From: Betaproteobacteria bacterium Ga0077527 | GTDB lineage: Bacteria; Pseudomonadota; Gammaproteobacteria; Burkholderiales; SG8-41 | Direction: 5' to 3' | Length of the DNA: 64,000 nt | NCBI GenBank assembly: GCA_001464815.1 | Contig: LNDW01000007.1 | Span: forward strand, 1-64,000 | Part shown: positions 1-9,295 of the stretch, in pieces | Position numbering within the stretch: position 1 is the stretch's first letter | Layout of the letters: the number at the start of each line of letters is the position of its first letter | Translations under genes and position numbers: made by a program | The notes under the pieces: generated by a model | What the model was told of the DNA's origin: nothing | Seen by the model: the letters and a program-made list of their open reading frames with translations, nothing else | The model's database searches: none

Positions 1-292
1 CCTATCTGCAGTGGGCGTTGGAAGTTTGAGGGGGGCTGCTCCTAGTACGAGAGGACCGGAGTGGACGCATCTCTGGTGTACCGGTTGTCACGCCAGTGGC
101 ATCGCCGGGTAGCTAAATGCGGAAGAGATAAACGCTGAAAGCATCTAAGCGTGAAACTTGCCTCAAGATGAGACTTCCCGGGGACTTGATCCCCCTGAAG
201 GGTCGCGGAAGACCACCGCGTTGATAGGTCGGGTGTGTAAGCGCAGTAATGCGTTGAGCTAACCGATACTAATTGCCCGTGAGGCTTGATCC
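1..292 (+). rRNA. rrl: 23S ribosomal RNA, 3' end (partial)
   Basis: The sequence opens inside the last domain of large-subunit rRNA. The sarcin-ricin loop (AGTACGAGAGGACC, about 44-57) is plainly visible, followed by the conserved stretch around TAAACGCTGAAAGCATCTAAG and the closing GAGCTAACCGATACTAAT before the 3' end near GCTTGAT. The 5' part lies outside the window. The exact 3' end (about 290-295) is set by comparison with the known end of E. coli 23S rRNA and is approximate. Confidence 0.97.
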
Positions 293-460
293 TATAATTT
301 TGAGCGTGTGCTGATCCTTGGTCGGATCAGTTGGCTCAGGTAGGCTCATGTTAATGTTCAATCAAACCAAGTGTTTGATTTAAATACTAAACTTTACTTC
401 TTCCAGATTCGGCTCGCATGCAGTGCACATTGGTGTGCTGCATGTCCAGCCAAACAGCTA
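293..460 (+). other. 23S-5S internal transcribed spacer
   Basis: About 170 bases between the 23S end and the 5S start. It is richer in A+T than the flanking rRNA and contains no tRNA that I can fold. It presumably carries processing-stem sequences; a short inverted segment around 400-445 (TGCAGTGCACA / TGTGCTGCATG region) could be part of one. Confidence 0.7.
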
Positions 461-577
461 TGCCTGACGACAATAGCGAGTTGGTCCCACCCCTTCCCAT
501 TCCGAACAGGGCCGTGAAACGACTCAGCGCCGATGATAGTACGGACTACCCGTGTGAAAGTAGGACATTGTCAGGCA
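461..577 (+). rRNA. rrf: 5S ribosomal RNA
   Basis: The sequence begins TGCCTGACGACAATAGCGAG and ends GACATTGTCAGGCA, so the two ends pair to form helix I. Internal landmarks CCCACCCCTTCCCATTCCGAACA and GTGAAACGACTCAGCGCCGATGATAGT are typical 5S loops. The length of about 117 bases is normal. It closes the rRNA operon and is followed directly by a strong terminator. Confidence 0.96.
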
Positions 578-586
578 CCCATACCG

Positions 587-625
587 GAAAAGCCCGGCCT
601 CAATGAGGTCGGGCTTTTTCTTTTC
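587..625 (+). terminator. rRNA operon terminator
   Basis: A GC-rich hairpin AGCCCGGCCT / AGGTCGGGCT (591-600 with 605-614) has a 4-base loop and is followed by TTTTTCTTTTC. It sits ten bases after the 5S gene. Confidence 0.9.
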
Positions 626-802
626 TGTTTACTTTCGTATCGCGCATGCTACGTGTTTGCGTCAGGCCTTAACTCCCTGGCATCCCCGCGAGAACGCAGG
701 TTGCCGTGACGGGGCATGCATGCAGCTTTACTGTGTGCGGTCGGACAACTTTGCTTCTGTTAGACCAGTGTTGCTGATGGCCGGCAGTGATCGCCGGACG
801 TA

Positions 803-830
803 AAAAAGCCCGACAGATGCCGGGCTTTTT
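803..830. terminator. Bidirectional intrinsic terminator
   Basis: AAAAAGCCCG (803-812) pairs with CGGGCTTTTT (821-830) around an 8-base loop, giving a T tract on both strands. It can stop leftover rRNA transcription and also the minus-strand ppiC operon whose last stop codon is at 891. The 626-802 stretch before it holds no gene I can support. Confidence 0.8.
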
Positions 831-890
831 CCTGGAAGGGCTGCCGGAGGGGGGCGGACGGCCTTGCAGTGATTGTTAGAGTGAATGCGA

Positions 891-1658
891 TTACTCGACC
901 TTGGCCTTCGCCCGCAGATCGTCGATCTGTTTCTGGATGAGTTCGCGCTGTACCACCTGCTGCAACTGCGGTTTGATCGCCTCGTAGCTCAGCGGCCGTG
1001 TGTCATCGAGGCGGATCACATGCCAGCCGAAATTGCTCTGCACCGGATTCTCGGTCAGCTCACCTTTTTTCATGCGCGCCAGTGCCTCGGCAAAAGGACG
1101 TACATAGGTATTCGGCGCCGCCCAATTCAGTTCGCCGCCCTGGGCCTTGGTGCCTTCGTCGCGCGAGCGCGCTGCGGCGAGCTTGGCGAAGTCGGCGCCG
1201 CCCTTGAGTTCCTTGATGATTTCGCGGGCTTCGGCTTCGGCACCGACAAGGATGTGCCGCGCGCGGTATTCGTTGGCTGCCGGGCTGTCCTTAAAGCGCT
1301 CATGCGCCTTGCGCAAGGCGTCCTCCGGAACCTGGGTCTTGCGCTGGGCGTCATTGAGGTAGGCGCGGATCAGGATTTCCTGACGCGCGAGGTCAAGCTG
1401 CTGACTTACGTCCGCGCTCTTGTTGAGCCCCAGCTTGATCGCCTCCTGCGCCATTACCTCGCGGCTTACCAGTTCCTGCTTGATCATTGCTCGCAGTTCA
1501 GGTGAATCAGGACGGCCCTGGGCGGTGACTTCCTTGAGCAGGGCGTCGGCCCTGGCCTGTGGAATCGGCGTGCCGTTGACCCTGGCTACCTGGGCGTGGG
1601 CGGCAGGCACCGTGGCCAGCGCGGCGAGCATCAGGGTCAGCGAGAGGGTAGTGCGCAT
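891..1658 (-). CDS. Periplasmic parvulin-type peptidyl-prolyl isomerase
   Basis: Cis-trans isomerase of prolyl bonds, probably a folding helper for exported proteins. The 255-residue product starts with a signal peptide (about residues 1-22, cleavage after AHA). A helical SurA_N-like segment follows (about 25-125), then a PpiC rotamase domain (about 130-225) with ARHILV, the GGELNW loop and FGWHVIRL near its end, all hallmarks of the family. It is the last gene of a minus-strand run after yciB and bolA, 23 bases from bolA, an order I know from other betaproteobacteria. The terminator at 803-830 lies just downstream. Confidence 0.92.
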   Translation of the reverse strand: MRTTLSLTLMLAALATVPAAHAQVARVNGTPIPQARADALLKEVTAQGRPDSPELRAMIKQELVSREVMAQEAIKLGLNKSADVSQQLDLARQEILIRAYLNDAQRKTQVPEDALRKAHERFKDSPAANEYRARHILVGAEAEAREIIKELKGGADFAKLAAARSRDEGTKAQGGELNWAAPNTYVRPFAEALARMKKGELTENPVQSNFGWHVIRLDDTRPLSYEAIKPQLQQVVQRELIQKQIDDLRAKAKVE

Positions 1659-1681
1659 GTTTGCAGCTCCTGTGGGTGAAT

Positions 1682-1972
1682 TCAGATTTCCTGCGGGGTA
1701 TAGGCCTTGATGGCGAGGGCGTGGATCTCGCGCTGCATCAACGGTCCCAGAGCCTGGTAAATCATGCGATGCCGGGCCTGTAGTGGCTGCCCGGCAAAAG
1801 CCGCCGAAACGATGATCAGCTGGTAATGTCCGCCACCGCCGCGGGCACCCTCATGGCCGACATGCTGACCGGACTCGTCCAGCAGCTCCAGTGACTCCGG
1901 CTCAAGCTCGGCCAGTTGATCGTGGATCATCCTGGCGACATTGCCTTCAGCATTGCTTGCCGGTGAATTCAT
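1682..1972 (-). CDS. bolA: BolA family protein
   Basis: Small (96-residue) BolA-fold protein. BolA proteins work with monothiol glutaredoxins in iron-sulfur and iron homeostasis and in E. coli affect cell shape under stress. The core shows [17 protein letters not shown], then [12 protein letters not shown], then [14 protein letters not shown], matching the conserved loop, strand and helix. Its ATG overlaps the stop of yciB by four bases (ATGA), so the two are translationally coupled. Cytosolic. The family assignment is safe; which BolA subtype it is cannot be told from sequence alone. Confidence 0.93.
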   Translation of the reverse strand: MNSPASNAEGNVARMIHDQLAELEPESLELLDESGQHVGHEGARGGGGHYQLIIVSAAFAGQPLQARHRMIYQALGPLMQREIHALAIKAYTPQEI

Positions 1973-2508
1973 TCGCCGGTTTTTTCCTTCATGTGAGGCG
2001 CCAGGATCACCGCCTGGATCACCACGAAGACCAGCATCAGGCCGATGCCGCCAAAGAGCTTGAAGCTGACCCAGAAATCAGTCGAGAAGCCGTAGGCGAC
2101 ATACAGGTTGAGCACGCCCATGAACACAAAAAAACCGATCCAGCCGTGGAGCAGTTTTTTCCAAATCGCGTCGGGAGCGGTGACCTGGGTTTCCATCATC
2201 GAGCGGATCAGGTTCTTGCGGAAGGCCAGCTCCGAAACCAGCAGCACCACCGCAAACAGCCAGTAGAGCACCGTGGGTTTCCACTTGATGAAGGTTTCGT
2301 CGCGCAGAAGCAGCGTTGCCCCGCCAAACACCACGATCAGCCCGAGGCTGATCCATTGCATGTTCTCGACCTTGCGGTGTCTGAACCACATCCAGCCAAT
2401 CTGCGCGAAGGTGGCGGCGATCGCCACCGCAGTGGCGATATAGATGCCGTAGAACTTGAACGCGGCAAAAAACAGGATGACCGGGAAAATGTCGAACAGA
2501 AACTTCAT
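1969..2508 (-). CDS. yciB: Inner membrane septation protein A (YciB/IspZ family)
   Basis: Integral membrane protein of 179 residues, the usual family length. It opens with the diagnostic [18 protein letters not shown] and has about five hydrophobic segments; [11 protein letters not shown] and the WVSFKLFGG end segment are also family signatures. YciB homologues (IspZ in Shigella) are linked to cell-envelope synthesis and septation. Overlaps bolA by four bases. A GCGAGGA ribosome site lies before the ATG. Confidence 0.93.
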   Translation of the reverse strand: MKFLFDIFPVILFFAAFKFYGIYIATAVAIAATFAQIGWMWFRHRKVENMQWISLGLIVVFGGATLLLRDETFIKWKPTVLYWLFAVVLLVSELAFRKNLIRSMMETQVTAPDAIWKKLLHGWIGFFVFMGVLNLYVAYGFSTDFWVSFKLFGGIGLMLVFVVIQAVILAPHMKEKTGE

Positions 2509-2527
2509 GGCCGGCTATTATCCTCGC

Positions 2528-3286
2528 TTAGCCCTCGACAGTCCATTTGGTAAAACGCTGGCGCATGGCTTCCCGCGCCGCCTCGCCATAAGCCGGTTTG
2601 GAGACCTCAGCCATGCCCTCGCGGAAAAAAGTCACACAATTCCCGGGCAGGTGGTTTTCCAGCAGGTCATAGGCGGTATTCATGGCGGTTTGATCCCCGC
2701 CGCGGGTGGCGATGATCGCGCAGTTGAAATGCAGCATCAGCCAGGGCTGCAGCACGGCCGGATCCCGACTGTCTTTGATGGTCGTAGAAGTGGCGCTGAT
2801 CAGTGCGCAACCGCGTTCGAACAGGGCCTTCAACAAGACCGGGTCGTTGCCGGTGTTGGCTTGCCTTGCGAGAGCGTTGACTGCCGGTTCCAGTGTGCCG
2901 ATCCGCGCACCGCGGGCACACAGCCAATGCGTGGCATCCAGGGCCAGATCCTCGATGCCGGCGCGGGCTTCGTCACGCCTCAGCTGCCAGGCCCAAAGCG
3001 CGAGGTCGGACAGGCACTCGAGCAGCGAGTCCGACAGCTCATCGAGTTCCTCCGGCGGCAGTCCGGCTTCGTCGTCATCGCCCTGGCTCTGATTGATCAG
3101 GTTGCAGGTTTCCAGGCATTCGGCCACCGCTGCGGCAAGTGCTGCAGGCGTCGCTTCCAGTCCGGGGAAGGGGCCGGCCGCATCAAAAGCGGTGATGATG
3201 TCGCCGGCGTGGCGGTCCAGCGCGCGGCGGGTGGCCCGGTTCACTATTGGGTTATTCCAAAAACATGAAAGCCTCGGTAGAGGCAT
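2528..3286 (-). CDS. Conserved hypothetical protein
   Basis: I do not recognise a named domain. The 252-residue protein is soluble, alpha-helical by composition, acidic around residues 65-90 (DDDEAGLPPEELDELSDSLLECL), with no signal peptide. It sits between msrB (25 bases) and yciB (19 bases) in the same direction and so probably belongs to one operon. Start is uncertain: ATG at 3286 has no clear ribosome site, and a GTG 13 codons further in (VNRATRRALDRH) is equally possible. Confidence 0.75.
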   Translation of the reverse strand: MPLPRLSCFWNNPIVNRATRRALDRHAGDIITAFDAAGPFPGLEATPAALAAAVAECLETCNLINQSQGDDDEAGLPPEELDELSDSLLECLSDLALWAWQLRRDEARAGIEDLALDATHWLCARGARIGTLEPAVNALARQANTGNDPVLLKALFERGCALISATSTTIKDSRDPAVLQPWLMLHFNCAIIATRGGDQTAMNTAYDLLENHLPGNCVTFFREGMAEVSKPAYGEAAREAMRQRFTKWTVEG

Positions 3287-3311
3287 GTTTTTGTCATTAT
3301 TGATGAAACTC

Positions 3312-3707
3312 TCAATATTTCTCGAATTTCAGCGCCGCGGAGTTGATGCAAAAACGCAGCCCGGTGGGCGGCGGGCCATCCTCGAAGACATGGCCGAGGT
3401 GGGCGTCGCAGCGGCTGCAAAGCACCTCGGTGCGGCGCATGAAAAAACCGAGATCTTCCTCGGTGGCGACGTTGGCGGCGACTGCAGGCTGCCAAAAGCT
3501 GGGCCAGCCGCTGCCGGAATCGTATTTCTCCGCCGAATTGAACAGCACCGTGTCACAGCACACGCAGCTGTAGATGCCGGCCGCATGGTTGTCCCAGAAT
3601 TCGCCGGTAAAGGCGCGTTCGGTGCCCTTGCGCCGTGCCACCTCATATTGCTGCGGCGTCAGTTCGGCCTGCCATTCGGCGTCGGTTTTTTTGATTTTGT
3701 CGGTCAT
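3312..3707 (-). CDS. msrB: Peptide-methionine (R)-S-oxide reductase MsrB
   Basis: Repairs oxidised methionine (R isomer) in proteins. The 131-residue product has the zinc pairs CVCC and CSRC, the [10 protein letters not shown] substrate loop, the HLGHVFEDG motif and the catalytic-cysteine motif RFCINSAAL near the end. Start taken as the ATG at 3707 (MTDKIKK), where MsrB proteins normally begin; an in-frame ATG two codons earlier (3713) is possible, and the longer upstream frame has no family similarity. No signal peptide, so cytosolic. First gene of the msrB-yciB-bolA-ppiC run and divergent from the MAPEG gene. Confidence 0.95.
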   Translation of the reverse strand: MTDKIKKTDAEWQAELTPQQYEVARRKGTERAFTGEFWDNHAAGIYSCVCCDTVLFNSAEKYDSGSGWPSFWQPAVAANVATEEDLGFFMRRTEVLCSRCDAHLGHVFEDGPPPTGLRFCINSAALKFEKY

Positions 3708-3764
3708 AATCATTTTCTTGGGCCCTGATGGCCCGGATAAGGTTCCAGAAACATGGAGTTTGCC

Positions 3765-4136
3765 ATGACCACCGCCTACTGGATGGTACTCGTCGCCGGC
3801 CTGATGCCGTACTGGCCCACCGCAGTTTCGAAATGGCGCAAGACCTATGACAACGCCATGCCGCGCGCGGGGCTCGAAACCCTGTCGCCGCAACGCCAGC
3901 GTGCCTATTGGGCGCAGCTCAATGCCTTCGAGGCGTTTCCGTTGTTTGCCGCGGCGGTGATCATCGCCCACCTCTCCGGCGCGGCCCAGTCCACCGTGGA
4001 TGGCCTGGCGGTGACATTTGTGCTGCTGCGTGTGCTGTATATCCTGACCTATATCTACGACCGGCCGACGTTGCGCTCGCTGCTGTGGATGGCCGCGGTG
4101 GGCTGCGTGGTGGCGCTGTTCGTGGTTGCGGCCTGA
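3765..4136 (+). CDS. MAPEG family membrane protein
   Basis: Small membrane protein of about 123 residues with four hydrophobic segments. The stretch [20 protein letters not shown] matches the conserved MAPEG pattern (membrane-associated proteins in eicosanoid and glutathione metabolism); [20 protein letters not shown] is the usual last part. Bacterial members have no agreed function. I chose ATG 3765 because GGAG lies six bases before it; ATG 3753 in frame is the alternative. Divergent from msrB, with 57 bases between the starts. Confidence 0.88.
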   Translation: MTTAYWMVLVAGLMPYWPTAVSKWRKTYDNAMPRAGLETLSPQRQRAYWAQLNAFEAFPLFAAAVIIAHLSGAAQSTVDGLAVTFVLLRVLYILTYIYDRPTLRSLLWMAAVGCVVALFVVAA

Positions 4137-4159
4137 ACTTCGCGACCTGAACCGCAGGT

Positions 4160-5581
4160 TCAGAACAACTTGCCGGGATTCATCAGGCCCTGCGGGTCCA
4201 GCGCGCGTTTCACCGTGCGCATCAGGTCCAGTTCCACCGCGCTCTTGTAACGCGCCAGCTCGGCAACCTTGGATAATCCGATGCCGTGCTCGGCGCTGAA
4301 ACTGCCGCCGTACTGCTGCACGATGTCGTAGACCGTTTCGGTCACGTCATGTGCATCGCGCGCCACGGCATCCTTGCGCAGCCGCTCCGGCAGGTAGGCG
4401 TTGTAATGCAGGTTGCCGTCACCGAGGTGGCCGAAGCAGATCAGCTTCACGCCGGCGAATTTTGCTTCCAGCGCCGCCTGCGCTTCGCGGATGAATTCGG
4501 GAATGCGACCGACCGCCACCGCGATGTCATGGCGATAGACCATGTACGGCTCCTGCCGCGCACCTTCCGGAATCGACTCGCGCATATGCCACAGCGATTG
4601 CGCCTGACTGCGGTTTTCAGCGATCACCGCATCGACAACCAGCCCGGCTTCAATGGCTTCTTCCAGCGCGCGCTCGAGGTCGCCGCGCAGCTTGGCCTCA
4701 TCGGCCGAGTCGGCGAGTTCGGTCAGCACATACCAGGAGTAGGGCGTTGCGATCGGGTCGCGGGTGCCGGGGATATGCCGCCACACCAGTTCCAGGCTGT
4801 GCCGCGAAATAAGCTCGAAGGCGGTGATGCGGTCGTTGCAGTGCCTGCGCATCAGCGCAAGCAACTTCAGCGCGGCCTCGGGGTCGGGCACCGCCATCCA
4901 CGCCGTGGCGTTGGCGGCGGGGCGGGGGAACAGTTTCAGCGTCGCCGCGGTGATCACACCCAGCGTACCCTCGGCGCCGATGAACAGATGTTTCAGGTCA
5001 TAGCCGGTATTGTCCTTGCGCAACCCGCGCAGGCCGTTCCAGATGCGGCCGTCGGGCAGCACCGCTTCGACGCCAAGCACCAGGTCGCGGGTGTTGCCAT
5101 AACGCAGCACATTGACGCCGCCGGCGTTGGTCGACAGGTTGCCGCCGATCTGACAACTGCCTTCGGCGCCCAGGCTCAGCGGAAACAGGCGTTCAGCCTC
5201 TGCAGCGGCCTGCTGGATAGTCGCCAGCACACAGCCGGCCTCGACGCTGATGGTGTTGTTCAGCGGATCGACGGCGAGCACCTTGTTCATCCGCGCCAGC
5301 GACAGCACCACCTCGCGCGGGCCGCCGGGCACCGAAGCGCCGCACATGCCGGTGTTGCCGCCCTGGGGTACCACCGGGGTGCCGGTTTCGGCGCAGATCT
5401 TCAGCACCGCACTGACCTCGGCGGTGTTCGCCGGCCGCACCACAGCGGCAGCGGCGCCGCGATAGACGCCGCGCCAGTCGACGATATGTGCTTCGAGGTC
5501 TGCGGCTTCGGTCAATACGGCGCTGCCGCCGACGGCATTGCGCAGGCGCTCAATCACGGACTCGCTGTTTGGACTGTTCAT
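4160..5581 (-). CDS. FAD-binding oxidoreductase, GlcD / D-2-hydroxyacid dehydrogenase type
   Basis: Flavoprotein of 473 residues, likely oxidising a D-2-hydroxy acid (D-lactate, glycolate or D-2-hydroxyglutarate class). The N-terminal FAD_binding_4 domain shows [16 protein letters not shown] and the [20 protein letters not shown] phosphate/flavin loop. The C-terminal FAD-oxidase domain has [13 protein letters not shown] and AEHGIGLSK, which carry the metal-binding histidines. No Fe-S domain is fused. Stands alone on the minus strand. Which substrate it uses cannot be decided here. Confidence 0.9.
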   Translation of the reverse strand: MNSPNSESVIERLRNAVGGSAVLTEAADLEAHIVDWRGVYRGAAAAVVRPANTAEVSAVLKICAETGTPVVPQGGNTGMCGASVPGGPREVVLSLARMNKVLAVDPLNNTISVEAGCVLATIQQAAAEAERLFPLSLGAEGSCQIGGNLSTNAGGVNVLRYGNTRDLVLGVEAVLPDGRIWNGLRGLRKDNTGYDLKHLFIGAEGTLGVITAATLKLFPRPAANATAWMAVPDPEAALKLLALMRRHCNDRITAFELISRHSLELVWRHIPGTRDPIATPYSWYVLTELADSADEAKLRGDLERALEEAIEAGLVVDAVIAENRSQAQSLWHMRESIPEGARQEPYMVYRHDIAVAVGRIPEFIREAQAALEAKFAGVKLICFGHLGDGNLHYNAYLPERLRKDAVARDAHDVTETVYDIVQQYGGSFSAEHGIGLSKVAELARYKSAVELDLMRTVKRALDPQGLMNPGKLF

Positions 5582-6056
5582 TGAATTCAGAGTTGAAAGT
5601 GTTGTTGTACCGGAACGCTCGTGAGCCCATTGTAATCATCCGGGCAGATCACCATGAAGCCGGGCAACACGCCTCAGCCTTGCAGTTTCAGTGCTTGATC
5701 TTTTTAATGACTCCGCGGGGCCAGAAAAAATAGTCATATAAAACAATTAGTTATGTTCAATCATCGTTATTCATGGGTGATAGGCTCCGGCTGCCGTGGC
5801 TGCTGCGTACAGTACATGCAGGCCGTGCCAGCCTGAACACCATTCACTACACTGCCACTGCGCCTCGCTGCTGCACCCCATCCACCATGCGGTGCTCAAC
5901 CTGCCGGAAGCCGGTAGCTTGCCAGCAGTCAACCGGTTAAGATTCCCGCCGGCATTTGCAATTGATCGTGTTCCGCACAATCAACGCCAGGCGTTTTTGA
6001 CGCACAACATCGCGGAACCTTTGTTTTTGGCGTTCCGATCAGGAGGAGTTCCAAGC
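5582..6056. other. 475-base intergenic region upstream of tctBA
   Basis: No credible gene on either strand. It holds one copy of the A+T-rich motif (about 5735-5754) followed by other A+T-rich sequence to about 5775, a likely place for promoters of the divergent FAD dehydrogenase and the tctBA pair. The remaining part (5776-6040) is ordinary-composition DNA in which I see nothing specific. AGGAGGAG at 6041-6048 is the ribosome site of tctB. Confidence 0.6.
5735..5754 (+). repeat. A+T-rich dispersed motif, copy 1 (weak match)
   Basis: CATATAAAACAATTAGTTA, a diverged copy of the motif CAATAAAAACAATnACTTA found ten times in the window. Lies between the divergent FAD dehydrogenase and tctB. Confidence 0.5.
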
Positions 6057-6524
6057 ATGGTTGACCGCATCATTTTTGTCTGTACGGTGCTGCTTGCAGC
6101 CGTATACCTGTGGGCGACGTCGAAGATTCCGACGCTGGCGCTGGGCGACCCGCTGGGACCCAAGGCCTTTCCGCAGATGCTCGGCGTCGGCCTGCTGATC
6201 GGTGCCGGCATGCTGCTTGCCGAAATCATCCGGGCCGGGCGCAACAAGAGCGGCAACACTGAAAAAGCCGCGCCGCTGCGTTTTGAGAAACACGATGCTG
6301 TCGTGCTCGCGGTCATCATTGGCACCGCTGTCTATGTGTTTGCCTTCGAGCGCCTCGGTTACCTGATTTCCACCGCGATCTACCTGCTGGTGATGACCCA
6401 TTTTTTCAACCGTGGCCGCTGGCTGATGAATGTGCTGACCAGCGTGCTTTTTGCCGTGATCAGCTATCTGGCCTTCGCGAAGCTGCTGGGTGTGAATCTC
6501 GCCCGCGGCATTCTTCCGTTCTGA
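6057..6524 (+). CDS. tctB: Tripartite tricarboxylate transporter, small membrane subunit TctB
   Basis: 155-residue membrane protein with four hydrophobic segments, the small permease subunit of a TctCAB-type secondary transporter. It starts with a transmembrane helix and contains the family pattern LGDPLGPKAFPQMLGVGLLI and the end segment YLAFAKLLGVNLARGILPF. Start set at ATG 6057 by the strong AGGAGGAG nine bases upstream. tctA begins seven bases after its stop. No Bug receptor gene precedes it; the nearest is at 10894. Confidence 0.92.
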   Translation: MVDRIIFVCTVLLAAVYLWATSKIPTLALGDPLGPKAFPQMLGVGLLIGAGMLLAEIIRAGRNKSGNTEKAAPLRFEKHDAVVLAVIIGTAVYVFAFERLGYLISTAIYLLVMTHFFNRGRWLMNVLTSVLFAVISYLAFAKLLGVNLARGILPF

Positions 6525-6531
6525 GGCCGCC

Positions 6532-8040
6532 ATGGATACTTTTACCCACATCATGAACGGCTTCGTCGTCGCGACGGAGCCGATGAACCTCTGGTACACC
6601 TTCCTCGGCGTGCTGATGGGCACCATCATCGGCGTGCTCCCGGGCATCGGGCCCTCGGCCGGCATCGCGCTGCTGATCCCGATCACCTACGGCATGAACC
6701 CGACCTCGGCCCTGATCATGATGGCCGGCATCTACTACGGCGCCAAATACGGCGGCTCGACCACCGCGATCCTTATCCGCACCCCCGGCGAGGCCGCCTC
6801 GGTGATGACCTCGATCGACGGCTACGAGATGGCCAAGAACGGCCGCGCCGGGGCCGCACTCGCGGTCTCCGCGATCGGCTCCTTCATTGCCGGCACCATC
6901 GGCGTCATCGGCCTCACGCTCTTCGCGGTGCCGCTGACCTCGATGGCGCTCAAGTTCGGCCCCGCCGAATACTTCATGCTGATGCTGTTCGCGATGACCG
7001 CGGTGTCCACGCTGACCGGCGATTCGCCGGCCAAGGGCGTGATCGCCACCATCCTCGGCCTGATGATCGCCACCATCGGTATCGACCTCCAGTCGGGCCA
7101 GGCGCGCTTCACCATGGGGGTGCCCGAGTTCCTCGACGGTGTCGGCTTCGTGGTGGTGGTGGTCGGCCTGTTCGCAATGGCCGAGGTGCTGCGCGGCCTC
7201 GAGGACATCTACCGGGGCAGTTCCGCCAAGGCCATGCGTATCACCGGCAAGCTGTGGCTGACGCGCGAGGAGTGGAAGCGTTCGATCGGCCCGATCTGGC
7301 GCGGCGGCATCATCGGCTTTGTCATCGGTGTGCTGCCCGGTGCCGGCGGCACCATTGCCGCGATCATGTCGTACACCACCGAAAAGCGGCTGTCGAAGCA
7401 CCCCGAGGAATTCGGCAAGGGCGCCATCGAAGGGGTTGCCGGTCCCGAATCAGCCAACAACTCCGACACCGCCGGTGCGCTGGTGCCGCTGCTGACGCTG
7501 GGTATTCCCGGCGGCGGCGCCACCGCGGTGCTGCTTGGCGCATTCATCATGTACGGCATCCAGCCCGGTCCGCTGCTGTTCCAGACCAAGCCCGACCTGG
7601 TGTGGGGGCTGGTCAACAGCATGTACATCGGCAATGTGATGCTGGTGATCCTCAACCTGCCGCTGATCGGCCTGTTCGTGCGCCTGCTCTACATCCCGCA
7701 GGGCATTCTTTATCCCCTGATCGTGGCCATTTCCGCCATCGGCGCCTATGCCATCAACGGCAGCACGATGGACCTGTGGCTGATCCTCGCCTTCGGCGTG
7801 GTCGGTTACGTCTTCGACAAGACCGGCATCCCGGTGGCGCCGCTGGTACTGTCGCTGGTACTCGGCGGCATGATGGAGCAGTCCTTCCGCCAGGCGATGA
7901 CCATCTCCAGTGGCGACCTGAAGATCTTCTACGGCAGCACCATCACCGTGGTACTGCTGGTGATGTCGGTGATCTCGGTGCTGCTCCCCTTTGTCATCCC
8001 GATGCTGCGCAAGCTCGGCAGCAAGGGCGACGAAAGCTAG
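6532..8040 (+). CDS. tctA: Tripartite tricarboxylate transporter, large permease TctA
   Basis: 502-residue inner-membrane permease that moves a di- or tricarboxylate using an ion gradient. Two related halves each carry the glycine-rich motif: [17 protein letters not shown] near residues 24-40 and [16 protein letters not shown] near 265-280. [19 protein letters not shown] and [17 protein letters not shown] are further family signatures. Length is normal for TctA. Forms an operon with tctB and ends in a strong terminator at 8065. Substrate is unknown; neighbouring aconitase-family and isocitrate-dehydrogenase-like genes suggest a polycarboxylic acid. Confidence 0.95.
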   Translation: MDTFTHIMNGFVVATEPMNLWYTFLGVLMGTIIGVLPGIGPSAGIALLIPITYGMNPTSALIMMAGIYYGAKYGGSTTAILIRTPGEAASVMTSIDGYEMAKNGRAGAALAVSAIGSFIAGTIGVIGLTLFAVPLTSMALKFGPAEYFMLMLFAMTAVSTLTGDSPAKGVIATILGLMIATIGIDLQSGQARFTMGVPEFLDGVGFVVVVVGLFAMAEVLRGLEDIYRGSSAKAMRITGKLWLTREEWKRSIGPIWRGGIIGFVIGVLPGAGGTIAAIMSYTTEKRLSKHPEEFGKGAIEGVAGPESANNSDTAGALVPLLTLGIPGGGATAVLLGAFIMYGIQPGPLLFQTKPDLVWGLVNSMYIGNVMLVILNLPLIGLFVRLLYIPQGILYPLIVAISAIGAYAINGSTMDLWLILAFGVVGYVFDKTGIPVAPLVLSLVLGGMMEQSFRQAMTISSGDLKIFYGSTITVVLLVMSVISVLLPFVIPMLRKLGSKGDES

Positions 8041-8064
8041 TTCCGCGTTCAGGCTTCACCCACA

Positions 8065-8094
8065 CGGCGCCCGGCATGCCGGGCGCCGTTTTTA
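8065..8094 (+). terminator. Terminator of tctBA
   Basis: Near-perfect palindrome CGGCGCCCGGCATGCCGGGCGCCG minus its loop (8065-8088; stem of about ten pairs) followed by TTTTTAT. It separates tctBA from the next gene. Confidence 0.9.
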
Positions 8095-8185
8095 TATCCG
8101 CTTGCCACGTTTTGGGCTGGCAGCGGTTTTTTCCGGAAGACTCTGCTCTAATCGGCTAAATGTTCTGTATCGGAAAGTGACGGTT

Positions 8186-9244
8186 ATGGGCAAACGCATG
8201 GCGTTCATGGGCGCGGGAGCACTCGGCGGTTACACCGGCAGTTATTTCGCCCACCACGGCGAAGACGTGACCCTGATCGATTTCTGGCCCGAACATATCG
8301 AGGCCATCCGCGCCGGCGGCATGCATCTTGACGGCCTGAGCGATGCTGAAAAAATCGTGGTTACCCGCGCAAAAACGCTGCACGGCAAAGATCTCGAAAG
8401 CCTCAGGAATCAGCCACCGTTTGACATCATTTTTATCGCGGTAAAGTCGTACGATACCGAACGCATGACCAAGGCACTGCTGCCTTATCTGGCTGCGGAC
8501 GGCTTCATGGTGTCGCTGCAGAACTGCTGCAACGAGGAAACCATAGCTTCGATTGCCGGGCAGCTGCGCACGGTGGGTGTCATTGCCTCGTCAATTTCGG
8601 TTGAGCTTTACGGGCCGGGACGCATCCGCCGCATGGCGGAAAGGGGCGGCTCGGCGCATACGGTGTTCCGGGTCGGCGAGATTGACGGCAGCATTACCGG
8701 CCGCGTGAATGATCTGGTGAGCCTGTTTTCAAAAGTCGACAGCACAAAGGCCACCGCCAACCTGCAGGGCGAGCGCTGGACCAAGCTGGTGCAGAACGGC
8801 ATGAGCAACGGCGTTTCCGCGGCAACGGGCCTCACCGGCCACGCACGGGACAACAATGATGCGATCCGGCGGTTTTCGATTGAGGTGGCCGGCGAGGCGA
8901 TACGTGTGGGCCGGGCGATGGGCCTCAAGCTCGAGAAAATGGGAAAATTCATGCCCGACCAGCTTGAGGCCGCCAGCCGTGGCGTGCCTGAGGCGCTTGC
9001 TGAAGTCGAGCAGATCATGAAAACGCGCAAGGCCGCGAATCCCCAGGCGGGCATTCAGCGGCCGTCGATGGCGCAGGACATGCAAAAAGGCCGCAAGACC
9101 GAAATCGAATTCATGAACGGCCTGATCGTGCGTAAAGGCAGGGAAGTCGCAGTGCCGACGCCGGCGAATGAACGTCTGGTTGAAGCGGTGCTGAGTGTGG
9201 AAACCGGCAAGGTGAAGGCCGCGCCCGAAGTGCTGGGCGGCTGA
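8186..9244 (+). CDS. Ketopantoate reductase family oxidoreductase (copy 1)
   Basis: NAD(P)H-dependent 2-oxoacid reductase-like enzyme, 352 residues. Rossmann loop GAGALGGYTG at residues 9-18; FIAVKSYDTE and SLQNCCNEE match the nucleotide/substrate loops; ERWTKLVQNGMSNG holds the lysine expected to be catalytic. The C-terminal RPSMAQDMQKGRKTEIEFMNG is the PanE/ApbA end motif. Start ATG 8186 is chosen because the paralogue at 13170 begins identically (GKR). It is clearly related along its whole length to that paralogue, so both probably act on a substrate other than ketopantoate in this catabolic module. Confidence 0.88.
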   Translation: MGKRMAFMGAGALGGYTGSYFAHHGEDVTLIDFWPEHIEAIRAGGMHLDGLSDAEKIVVTRAKTLHGKDLESLRNQPPFDIIFIAVKSYDTERMTKALLPYLAADGFMVSLQNCCNEETIASIAGQLRTVGVIASSISVELYGPGRIRRMAERGGSAHTVFRVGEIDGSITGRVNDLVSLFSKVDSTKATANLQGERWTKLVQNGMSNGVSAATGLTGHARDNNDAIRRFSIEVAGEAIRVGRAMGLKLEKMGKFMPDQLEAASRGVPEALAEVEQIMKTRKAANPQAGIQRPSMAQDMQKGRKTEIEFMNGLIVRKGREVAVPTPANERLVEAVLSVETGKVKAAPEVLGG

Positions 9245-9295
9245 TGCTGGTCATTCGCTTTGGCTCTGCGCCGGGCATTGAGTCGGTACGCTGAC

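Noticed and set aside
418..606. Short open frame across 5S rRNA
   Set aside because: Lies over a structural RNA gene and its terminator.
626..802. Possible tRNA or small RNA between the rRNA terminator and the second terminator
   Set aside because: I could not find a cloverleaf or T-loop (GTTCGAnTC) in it; the second terminator is explained by the minus-strand ppiC operon.
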